A stretch of 64,000 nucleotides of DNA from Pelomonas dachongensis. GTDB taxonomy: Bacteria; Pseudomonadota; Gammaproteobacteria; Burkholderiales; Burkholderiaceae_C. The notes below the pieces were generated by a model. That model had not been told where the DNA came from. It saw nothing but the letters and a program-made list of their open reading frames with translations, and made no database searches. A program made the translations under genes and the position numbers. How positions within the stretch are numbered: the first letter of the stretch is position 1; every line of letters begins with the position of its first letter. Of this stretch, positions 57,565 to 64,000 are shown piece by piece. The DNA lies in contig NZ_JBIGHY010000002.1 of the NCBI RefSeq assembly GCF_043555865.1, forward strand, positions 124,001 to 188,000, given 5' to 3'.

Positions 57565-59394
57565 TCACAGCCAGGTGATGGCGCCTTCTTCGGCACTCAA
57601 CACGTTGCGACGCAGACCCGCGAAGAGTTCGCGGCCCAGACCGTGGGCGTTGACGTCCGCCTCCGTCGGGTCCAGCCGGGCGTTCTCGCGGCGCGCCCAT
57701 TCGGCGTCGTCCACCTGCGCGGCCAGCACACCGTTGACGGCGCACACGCGCACCACGTCGCCGTCGCGCAGTTTGGCCAGCGGGCCACCGGCCAGCGCCT
57801 CGGGGCTGACGTGGATGGCCGCCGGCACCTTGCCGGACGCGCCGCTCATGCGGCCGTCGGTCACCAGCGCGACGCGGAAGCCCTTGCCCTGCAGCACGGC
57901 CAGCGGCGGCGTCAGCTTGTGCAGCTCGGGCATGCCGTTGGCGTGCGGACCCTGGAAGCGCACGACGACGACGACGTCCTTCTCCAGCTCGCCGTTCTTG
58001 AACGCGGCCAGCATCGCTTCTTGCGTCGTGAACACGCGGCACGGTGCCTCGACGGTGTGGCGGTCCTCCGGCACGGCGGACGACTTGATGACGGCGCGGC
58101 CCAGGTTGCCGGCCAGCAGCTTGAGGCCGCCGCTGGTGCTGAACGGCGCGGCGGCAGTGCGCACGACGCTGTCGTCGATGGGCGCAGCCGGCAATGCCTG
58201 GCGCACGACCTCTCCCCCCTGCCCCACCGCGTGCGGCACGAACGTGTAGGGGCGCAAGCCCTCGCCGCCGACGGAGAGAACGTCCTCGTGCATCAAGCCG
58301 ATGTCCAGCAACTCGCGGATGACGAAGCCCGGGCCGCCGGCGGCCTGGAACTGGTTCACGTCGGCGCTGCCGTTGGGGTAGACGCGCGACAGCAGGGGCA
58401 CGGCGGCCGACAGGTCCGAGAAGTCGGTCCAGTCGATCAGGATGCCGGCCGAGCGCGCCACGGCGACCCAGTGGATCAGGTGATTGGTGGATCCGCCGGT
58501 GGCGAGCAACGCCACCATCGCGTTGACGATGCAGCGCTCGTCCACGACGTGGCCGATGGGCCTGGCCGCCTTGCCGGCGACGCGGCCGGAGATGTCCAGC
58601 GCCGTGGCGACGGCCTCGCGCGTCAGCGCGGTGCGCAGGTCGTCGTGCGGGTGCACGAAGGCGCTGCCGGGCACGTGCAGGCCCATGGCCTCTAGCAGCA
58701 TCTGATTGCTATTGGCCGTGCCGTAGAAGGTGCAGGTGCCGGCGCCGTGATAGGCGGCGGACTCGCTCTTCAGCAGCTCGTCGCGGCCGACCTTGCCCTG
58801 CGCGTACAGCTCGCGCACCTTGGCCTTCTCGCTGTTGCTGATGCCAGAACTCATCGGGCCGGCCGGCACGAAGACCGTGGGCAGATGGCCGAAATGCAGT
58901 GCGCCGATCAGCAGGCCCGGCACGATCTTGTCGCAGATGCCCAGCAGCAGCGCGGCGTCAAACACGTCGTGCGTGAGGGCCACGGCCGTGCTCATCGCGA
59001 TGGTGTCGCGCGAGAACAGGCTCAGCTCCATGCCCGGCAGGCCCTGCGTGACGCCGTCGCACATGGCTGGCACGCCACCCGCCACCTGCACGGTGGCACC
59101 CAGCCTGTGGGCCTCGGCGCGGATCAGGTCCGGATAGTGCTCGTAGGGCTGGTGCGCCGACAGCATGTCGTTGTAGGCAGTCACCACACCCAGGTGCGGC
59201 GCCTTCTCGGCCACGATTCGCAATTTGTCGTTGGCTGGCAGTGCCGCGACCGCATGCGCCACGTTGGCACAGCCCATGCGCTCGAAGCCGCGCTGGCGGT
59301 TGCTCAGCTGGGCGATGCGGGCCAGGTAGTCGCCGCGCGGCTTGGCGCTGCGCTCGCGGATGCGCTGGGTGACTTCATTCAGTATCGAGTTCAT
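57565..59394 (-). CDS. edd: 6-phosphogluconate dehydratase
   Basis: 609 aa from the ATG at 59394, with GGAG eight bases before it. It has GVVTAYNDMLSAHQPYEHYP, then AGGVPAMCDGVTQGLPGMEL and ICDKIVPGLLIGALHFGHLP, with cysteines in MCDGV, ICDKI and GAGTCTFYGTANSNQM as ligands for the 4Fe-4S cluster, and VTDGRMSGASGKVPAAIHVS. It turns 6-phosphogluconate into KDPG. Together with eda it forms the complete Entner-Doudoroff branch. An operator-like sequence lies upstream at 59436-59451. Confidence 0.97.
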   Translation of the reverse strand: MNSILNEVTQRIRERSAKPRGDYLARIAQLSNRQRGFERMGCANVAHAVAALPANDKLRIVAEKAPHLGVVTAYNDMLSAHQPYEHYPDLIRAEAHRLGATVQVAGGVPAMCDGVTQGLPGMELSLFSRDTIAMSTAVALTHDVFDAALLLGICDKIVPGLLIGALHFGHLPTVFVPAGPMSSGISNSEKAKVRELYAQGKVGRDELLKSESAAYHGAGTCTFYGTANSNQMLLEAMGLHVPGSAFVHPHDDLRTALTREAVATALDISGRVAGKAARPIGHVVDERCIVNAMVALLATGGSTNHLIHWVAVARSAGILIDWTDFSDLSAAVPLLSRVYPNGSADVNQFQAAGGPGFVIRELLDIGLMHEDVLSVGGEGLRPYTFVPHAVGQGGEVVRQALPAAPIDDSVVRTAAAPFSTSGGLKLLAGNLGRAVIKSSAVPEDRHTVEAPCRVFTTQEAMLAAFKNGELEKDVVVVVRFQGPHANGMPELHKLTPPLAVLQGKGFRVALVTDGRMSGASGKVPAAIHVSPEALAGGPLAKLRDGDVVRVCAVNGVLAAQVDDAEWARRENARLDPTEADVNAHGLGRELFAGLRRNVLSAEEGAITWL

Positions 59395-59435
59395 TGTTCG
59401 TCTCCGGCGGCGGGTTGTAACCGACCCTTGAGAAT

Positions 59436-59451
59436 TTAGGTAACCATATTA
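59436..59451 (+). promoter_or_regulatory. Operator-like site upstream of edd
   Basis: TTAGGTAACCATATTA shares the 11-base core GGTAACCATAT with the 17-bp palindrome before the second GH43 gene. It is 42 to 57 bases upstream of the edd start codon. Only the right half fits the perfect palindrome, so it is a weaker site. Confidence 0.4.
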
Positions 59452-59510
59452 CTTGCCCACACGATCCCACGGGTTACGACCTGGGTACCGGCATGCCAAG
59501 ATGACCGGCC

Positions 59511-60140
59511 ATGGCGTTAAAGGCAATCCACATTCCACCTGGCCCCGCGCGCAGCGCCCAGCTGCTGCAGCGCACGATGGCCGAATGGCGCAACAGCGGC
59601 GACGACCTGCTGCTGTTCGCCTACGGCTCGCTGATCTGGCGGCCGGACTTCGAGTATGCCGAGGCCCTGCCCGCACGGGTGCTGGGCTTCCACCGCGTGC
59701 TGCGCATGCGCTCGCGCACCAACCGAGGCTCGCCCCAGCAGCCGGGCCTGGTGCTGGCGCTGGTGTCAGGTGGCAGTTGCCGCGGCCTGGTCTACCGCGT
59801 GCCGCGTGCCGCGGCTGAACCGGTGCTGCTGCAGTTGTGGGACCGCGAGATGCCCAACGGCGTCTACGAGCCGCGCTGGCTGAACTGCGACACCTCGGGC
59901 GGCCGTCTGCGCGCGCTGGCCTTCACGCTGTCGCGCCGCAGCCCCAACTGGACCGGCGCTATGCCGGAGCCCGAGCTGCTGCACATCTTCCAGCACGCCA
60001 GTGGCCGCTACGGCACGACACTCGACTATCTCCTGCGCACCGTGCACGGCCTGCGCGAGCACGGCATCCGCGACCTGGAGCTGGAGCGGCAGGTCCACCT
60101 TGCCGCGCAACACGGGCTGTGCCAGCCTCTCAGCGCCTGA
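59511..60140 (+). CDS. chaC: ChaC-like gamma-glutamylcyclotransferase
   Basis: 209 aa from the ATG at 59511. The family motif LFAYGSLIWRPDFEY is complete, followed by RVLGFHRVLRMRSRTNRGSP and VYRVPRAAAEPVLLQLWDRE. The catalytic glutamate lies in WDREMPNGVYEPRWLNCD. It degrades glutathione to 5-oxoproline and Cys-Gly. It ends tail to tail with, and 11 bases inside, the next minus-strand gene. Confidence 0.92.
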   Translation: MALKAIHIPPGPARSAQLLQRTMAEWRNSGDDLLLFAYGSLIWRPDFEYAEALPARVLGFHRVLRMRSRTNRGSPQQPGLVLALVSGGSCRGLVYRVPRAAAEPVLLQLWDREMPNGVYEPRWLNCDTSGGRLRALAFTLSRRSPNWTGAMPEPELLHIFQHASGRYGTTLDYLLRTVHGLREHGIRDLELERQVHLAAQHGLCQPLSA

Positions 60141-60735
60141 TCCGCTCCAGGTCCTCGGCGGTGTCCACGTCGATGTGCACGCCGGGGTCTTCCACCTCGA
60201 TGGCCTGGGCAGGGTAGCGCGCCACGATGCGGCGCGCGCCCTCGTCGCCTTGTAAGGCCATCAGTTCAGAGAACAGCTCGGTGCCGAAGCCGACCGGATG
60301 GCCCTGGATGCCACGGTGCTGCGCGTAGCAGACCGGAAAGCGCTCCAGGCCATCGGCCACAGCCTGGATGGTGGCGGGACGCACCAGCGGCATGTCCGCA
60401 GGCATGATCAACCAGCCGTCGGCGTCACCAGTGGCACCCACGCCCGCGACGATGGAGTGGCCCATGCCCACCGGCTGTACGCGCCCGGCCGCGTCGCGCT
60501 CGTGCAGCGTGACCACGTCGCGCGCGGCCACGAGCTGCAGCACGGCCGGTTCCAGCGCCGGTGTTGTTACGACGACGACGCGCAACTGGGTCTCGATCGC
60601 GTGGCGCAGTGTGCGCGCCAGCAAGGTTTCGGTGACGACTGCGTCGCCCAGGTGCTGTTCGAGCTTGTGCCCGGGGCCTCGAAAGCGTGATCCGCGTCCT
60701 GCGGCAAGCACGACGACGGCGGGACGTCGCTTCAT
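60130..60735 (-). CDS. MobA/MocA-like nucleotidyltransferase
   Basis: 201 aa from the ATG at 60735; a TTG at 60741 is possible. The N-terminal AAGRGSRFRG with following lysine (HKL) is the nucleotide-binding signature of molybdenum-cofactor nucleotidyltransferases, and WLIMPADMPLV holds the metal-binding aspartate. IQGHPVGFGTELFSELMAL and HIDVDTAEDLERI are typical of MocA-like cytidylyltransferases. The standard lysine/arginine pattern of sugar-nucleotide enzymes is absent. Function in Mo cofactor maturation is inferred. Confidence 0.85.
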   Translation of the reverse strand: MKRRPAVVVLAAGRGSRFRGPGHKLEQHLGDAVVTETLLARTLRHAIETQLRVVVVTTPALEPAVLQLVAARDVVTLHERDAAGRVQPVGMGHSIVAGVGATGDADGWLIMPADMPLVRPATIQAVADGLERFPVCYAQHRGIQGHPVGFGTELFSELMALQGDEGARRIVARYPAQAIEVEDPGVHIDVDTAEDLERIRR

Positions 60736-60846
60736 CTTCAAGGGGTCGGTGGGACCGTTTGCTGCAGTGCCGCGAGCATGCCCAGTGAGTCGGGGCTTGA
60801 GAAACTGGGACGTTCACTTAAGGGAAGGTCTGCATACTTCGGTTCC

Positions 60847-61482
60847 ATGAGCAAGCTGAGTGACTTTCGCAAGAGCTACGAGCTGGGAGAACTGGACGAG
60901 GCGCAGGCCGCGGACGGTCCCTTGGCACTATTCACCCAATGGATGGACGAAGCCATCGCGCATGACGTCTCCGAGCCGACGGCTATGACCGTCGCGACAG
61001 TCGGTGAGAACGGCCGTCCGTCCACGCGCGTGGTGCTGCTGAAGGGCTGCGACGCCCGCGGCTTCGTCTGGTTCACGAACTACGACAGCCGCAAAGGCCG
61101 GGAGTTGGCCCACCTGCCGTTCGCAGCGCTGCAGTTCCACTGGGTCGAGATGGAGCGTGTCGTACGCATCGAAGGCGCCGTCGAGAAGACCTCGGCGCAG
61201 GAGTCGGACGACTACTTCAAGAGCCGCCCGCTGGACTCGCGCCTCGGCGCCTGGGCGTCGCCGCAGAGCCAGGTGATCAGCTCGCGCGCCGTGCTGGTGG
61301 CCAACGCGGCCAAGGCGGCTGTGCAACACGGCTTGAATCCAGACCGACCACCGCACTGGGGCGGCTACCGGCTCGTGCCGGAGCGCTTCGAGTTCTGGCA
61401 GGGCCGCCGCTCGCGGCTGCACGACCGGCTGGTGTTCCTGCGTGACGCCGACCGCTGGGCGCGAGAGCGCCTGGCGCCTTGA
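60847..61482 (+). CDS. pdxH: Pyridoxamine 5'-phosphate oxidase
   Basis: 211 aa from the ATG at 60847 (MSKLSDFRKSYELGELDEAQ). The family motifs are complete: EPTAMTVATVGENGRPSTRV, then FVWFTNYDSRKGRELAHLPF, then QFHWVEMERVVRIEGAVEKT and SRLGAWASPQSQVI, ending in the C-terminal WQGRRSRLHDRLVFL. It makes pyridoxal 5'-phosphate with FMN. GcvP in this window uses that cofactor, but no operon link is seen. Confidence 0.96.
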   Translation: MSKLSDFRKSYELGELDEAQAADGPLALFTQWMDEAIAHDVSEPTAMTVATVGENGRPSTRVVLLKGCDARGFVWFTNYDSRKGRELAHLPFAALQFHWVEMERVVRIEGAVEKTSAQESDDYFKSRPLDSRLGAWASPQSQVISSRAVLVANAAKAAVQHGLNPDRPPHWGGYRLVPERFEFWQGRRSRLHDRLVFLRDADRWARERLAP

Positions 61483-61492
61483 TGCGCCCGGG

Positions 61493-61987
61493 TCAATTGA
61501 CGGCCAGGCCGTCCTCGACGCGGTAATACAGGCCGTAGGGGTCATCGGTCAGCACGGCCAGCTGGCCCTCGACGACGACCGCCTCCAGCGTGTAGCGCAC
61601 CGGCTTCTTGGTGCGCACCTCGACCATGCCCTCGGGGCCGGCAGGCACGCAGAAGGAGCAACTGGTGGGCACCGACGACAGCAGGAAATGCTGCTGCTTG
61701 TCACCCGCCTCCAGTGGCGTCATGAAGCCCTGCACGCGCACCGTCTTGCGGTCCAGCGCCTGCACGGCGGCCGGGAACGTCGGCACCAGCTTCTTCTTCT
61801 CTGCCCGGGCGGTGACCTGGGACAGCAGCTTCCACGACACGATGTCGGCGCGTTCTTCCAACGGCTTGAATGGGCTCCGAGGGTCGTGGTAGCCGGCACC
61901 CTGGCCCATGGGCGGCGGCGTCTGCGCCACCGCAGCGACCGCAGCCGCAGCCGCCAGGCACAGAACGAAGAGTGGTTTGAACTTCAT
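61493..61987 (-). CDS. Periplasmic DUF3299 protein
   Basis: 164 aa with the signal peptide KFKPLFVLCLAAAAAVAAVA. The DUF3299 pattern is seen in VRVQGFMTPLEAGDKQQHFL and VPTSCSFCVPAGPEGMVEVR, with a CSFC cysteine pair that could bind metal. In other bacteria this family is found next to FtsX-type ABC permeases as here. It is the last gene of the minus-strand group with the permease and ATPase; 18 bases separate it from the permease gene. Confidence 0.82.
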   Translation of the reverse strand: MKFKPLFVLCLAAAAAVAAVAQTPPPMGQGAGYHDPRSPFKPLEERADIVSWKLLSQVTARAEKKKLVPTFPAAVQALDRKTVRVQGFMTPLEAGDKQQHFLLSSVPTSCSFCVPAGPEGMVEVRTKKPVRYTLEAVVVEGQLAVLTDDPYGLYYRVEDGLAVN

Positions 61988-62005
61988 GGCAGCGATTGTC
62001 CGTGT

Positions 62006-63229
62006 TCAGCGCGGTGCCTGCAGCAACGTGGTCACATCTAGACGGTAGGCGCGCCAGGCCGGCCAGGCCGCAGCCAGCAGCGCCAGGCCGCCGGCCAGCA
62101 GCGGCACCAGCCATTCGGCGTCACTCCAGCCCAAGCTGCCCAACCGCAGCGACTGGCGCTCCACCAGCAGCCGCTCCAGCACGGCAACCAGGCCGTGGCC
62201 CGCCGCCAGCCCCAGCACCGCCGCCAGCGCGGCCAGCAGCAGCGCCTCCAGCGTGATTAGCGTGGCAACGCGCCAGGCCGGCGCGCCCAGCATGCGCAGC
62301 ATGGCCAGATCGCCCTGGCGCGCCCGCACCGCGTGCAGCAGCGCGACCCACACGGACAGCCCCGCCGCAGCCAGCAACACGATGCCGAAGCCGCGCAGCA
62401 CGTCGGTGCCGGCGCCGACGAGGTGCATCAGCCGTGCGGTCTCCAGCGCGGGTGCGGCGGACTGCAGGCCGTCCTGCGCATTGACCCAGCGCGGCAGCAT
62501 CGCCGCCGCCAGCGGGCTGCGGTAGCGCACCAGCACCAGGGTCGTCTCGCGGTGAGCGTCGTGGTCATCATGGGCCTCACGACTTTCGTGGTCTGCATCG
62601 TGCGACTTCTCGCCGTGGTGTTCGTCGTGCACGGCCCACACCGACGCGAGGTCGGTCAGCACCAGGCGGTCCAGCACACTGCCGGACTTGGCCAGCACGC
62701 CTACCACCTCGAACTGATGGTCGGCATGCGCGCTGCCGCCTTCGCCCAGGCCGTGGCTGCCGGCGAAGCGGTCGCCCAGCCCGAGGCCGGTCGCCCGTGC
62801 GACCTCGGCGCCCAGCACCGCCTGCAGCGGCTTCGTCCACATTGCGCCCTGCGCCAGCTTCGCGCCGTACAGCTCGACGTAGGCGGGTGTCGTGCCGACG
62901 ATGCGATGGCCGCGGAACGCGTCGCCCAGCGACAACGGCACCGCCTGCGCCACCAGTGGCTGCTGCAGCAGCAAGGCGACCGTGGCCAGCGGGATGTTGC
63001 CGGTCGGGGCGTCCAGGTGGAAAACACCAGCCAGCATGATCTGCATGGGGCTGCCCTTGGCGCCGACGACCAGGTCGATGCCGGCCAGGTCGCGCTTCAG
63101 CCCCGCCTCGACCTGCGCGCCGGCGCGCAGCACGAAGGTCACGGCGGCCAATCCCAGCGTCAGCAGCAGCAGGTTCAGCGCCGTCGTCAGCGGGCTGGAC
63201 CACAGGTAGCGCCACGCGAGCCGGATCAC
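62006..63229 (-). CDS. FtsX/MacB-type ABC transporter permease with His-rich loop
   Basis: 407 aa. One N-terminal helix (LTTALNLLLLTLGLAAVTFV), a large periplasmic domain and three C-terminal helices (for example GIVLLAAAGLSVWVALLHAV) give the FtsX topology. Residues about 197-226 contain eight histidines among Asp and Glu residues (DEHHGEKSHDADH, then EAHDDHDAHRE), in the periplasmic part. The ATPase start overlaps the same ATGA region, so both are one transporter. The histidine loop suggests a link to zinc or another metal. Confidence 0.88.
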   Translation of the reverse strand: MIRLAWRYLWSSPLTTALNLLLLTLGLAAVTFVLRAGAQVEAGLKRDLAGIDLVVGAKGSPMQIMLAGVFHLDAPTGNIPLATVALLLQQPLVAQAVPLSLGDAFRGHRIVGTTPAYVELYGAKLAQGAMWTKPLQAVLGAEVARATGLGLGDRFAGSHGLGEGGSAHADHQFEVVGVLAKSGSVLDRLVLTDLASVWAVHDEHHGEKSHDADHESREAHDDHDAHRETTLVLVRYRSPLAAAMLPRWVNAQDGLQSAAPALETARLMHLVGAGTDVLRGFGIVLLAAAGLSVWVALLHAVRARQGDLAMLRMLGAPAWRVATLITLEALLLAALAAVLGLAAGHGLVAVLERLLVERQSLRLGSLGWSDAEWLVPLLAGGLALLAAAWPAWRAYRLDVTTLLQAPR

Positions 63230-63867
63230 AGGCTGACCTCCGCCACATCTTCCCGCGCACCCAGTGCCTCCACGACGCGTGCGTCGTGGCTGGCAATCAC
63301 CAGGGTGCAGCCCTCGCGCTCAGCCGAATCCAGCAGCAGCGCCAGCATGTGCAGCGTGTGCTCGTCGTCGAGGTTGGCGCTGGGCTCGTCGGCCAGCAGC
63401 AGCCGCGGGCGGCGCATCAGCGCGCGTGCCAGCGCCACGCGCTGGGCCTGGCCCACGCTGAGCTGGTGCGGCCGGCGGCCGGCCAGCTCGACGATGTCCA
63501 GGGCCTCCAGCAGCTGCGTGGCTCGGTCGGTGTCGGGCCGCTCGCCCGCCGCCAGCGCCGGCAACGCGAGGTTCTCGGCCACGGTCAATGCATCACTGAG
63601 GTGCAACCGCTGCGGCACCACGCCCAGCGTCGCACCGCGCCACGCGTCCAGCGCGCGCGGCGTCAGCGACTGCAGCTCCGTGGCGGCCACCTCAAGCCCG
63701 CCATGCTGCACACGCAGCAGTCCGGCCAGCAATGCCAGCAGCGTGGACTTACCCGACCCCGACGCGCCGCGCAGCAGCAGATGCCGGCCCGGACGCAGCG
63801 CGAAGTCCGCATAACTGATCTCGGCGCCACCGCCGTAGCGGTGGCGCAGGCCGGACCACGCCAGCAT
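63226..63867 (-). CDS. ABC transporter ATP-binding protein (LolD/MacB type)
   Basis: 213 aa from the ATG at 63867, overlapping the msrA stop as TGATG; a GTG at 63870 is an alternative. Walker A is LRGASGSGKSTLLALL, the signature motif is HQLSVGQAQRVALARALM, Walker B is RLLLADEPSANLDDEHT, and the switch histidine is in LVIASHDARVV. It drives the FtsX-type permease encoded next. Confidence 0.95.
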   Translation of the reverse strand: MLAWSGLRHRYGGGAEISYADFALRPGRHLLLRGASGSGKSTLLALLAGLLRVQHGGLEVAATELQSLTPRALDAWRGATLGVVPQRLHLSDALTVAENLALPALAAGERPDTDRATQLLEALDIVELAGRRPHQLSVGQAQRVALARALMRRPRLLLADEPSANLDDEHTLHMLALLLDSAEREGCTLVIASHDARVVEALGAREDVAEVSL

Positions 63868-64000
63868 CACTTGACCAGGCGCTTGAAGCTGGCCAGGAAC
63901 TTGTCCACCTTGCCCGCGACGACGAAGGCGCAGTAGCCCTGCTCCGGGTTGCGGGCGTAATAGTGCTGGTGGTAGGCCTCTGCCGGGTAGTAGTTGGCCT
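63867..64000 (-). CDS. msrA: Peptide methionine sulfoxide reductase A, C-terminal fragment
   Basis: Only the last 44 codons are in the window; the rest lies beyond the right edge. The visible end is YYPAEAYHQHYYARNPEQGY followed by CAFVVAGKVDKFLASFKRLV, which is the C-terminal MsrA pattern (AEAYHQHYY ... GYC) with a resolving-type cysteine. It reduces methionine sulfoxide in proteins. Its stop overlaps the ABC ATPase start. Confidence 0.9.
   Translation of the reverse strand, partial: ANYYPAEAYHQHYYARNPEQGYCAFVVAGKVDKFLASFKRLVK

Overview
The window is high-GC DNA from a free-living Gram-negative bacterium, most likely a betaproteobacterium of the order Burkholderiales (Roseateles/Mitsuaria/Rubrivivax type). 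This placement is inferred from gene content: lipid A hydroxylase, a tandem glycine riboswitch before gcvTHP, the Entner-Doudoroff pair edd-eda, a Xanthomonas/Caulobacter-type TonB receptor and many LacI-regulated hemicellulases. No rRNA, tRNA, integrase, transposase or CRISPR array was seen. The window cuts two genes: a large injection-system gene at the left edge and msrA at the right edge.

Region 1 (1-25012, all minus strand) is one tightly packed operon for a phage-tail-like contractile injection system (eCIS type). In transcription order it holds: a small unknown protein, a DUF4255/Afp16-like tail terminator, an unknown secreted-type protein, main sheath, main tube, a second divergent sheath, a second tube, an Afp7-like tube/baseplate adaptor, a 55-aa protein, a spike split into a gpD-like hub and a gpV/gp5-like OB protein, a 565-aa protein with a hydrophobic C-terminus, gp25, baseplate J, a tail-protein-I/gp7-like protein with a PKD tail, two very small proteins, and three large proteins of which two clearly share one motif. 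No capsid, terminase or integrase is present, so this is not a prophage. The AAA+ ATPase, tape measure and PAAR tip of known eCIS are not in the window and may lie beyond the left edge. Unusual parts are a Pro-Gly-Pro-Ala linker insertion in the sheath, a Gly/Ala/Ser-rich tail on the Afp7-like protein, and a possible membrane anchor.

Region 2 (25326-39554) is a plant-polysaccharide (xylan/arabinan-like) utilisation locus: three LacI regulators (two close paralogues flanking a CE1 esterase), a GH2 beta-glycosidase, two GH43 enzymes and a TonB-dependent receptor. Six sites fitting the palindromic pattern TGNTANCGNTANCA (8 to 10 of 10 fixed positions) lie in its promoter regions and suggest one LacI/XylR-type regulon. 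A second, perfect 17-bp palindrome precedes one GH43 gene, and its core recurs before edd.

Region 3 (39760-46207) holds an LpxL-type acyltransferase overlapping lpxO (lipid A modification), a TolB-propeller amidohydrolase and an MFS exporter. Region 4 (46224-52371) is a glycine riboswitch with gcvT-gcvH-gcvP, followed by sdaA, a route from glycine through serine to pyruvate. Region 5 (52537-64000) contains an NRDE/TANGO2 protein, an HD-GYP c-di-GMP phosphodiesterase, a repeat-rich Pro/Ala protein, a PaaI-type thioesterase, edd-eda, chaC, a MobA-like nucleotidyltransferase, pdxH, and a DUF3299-FtsX-ABC ATPase set (the permease has a His-rich loop) ending with truncated msrA.
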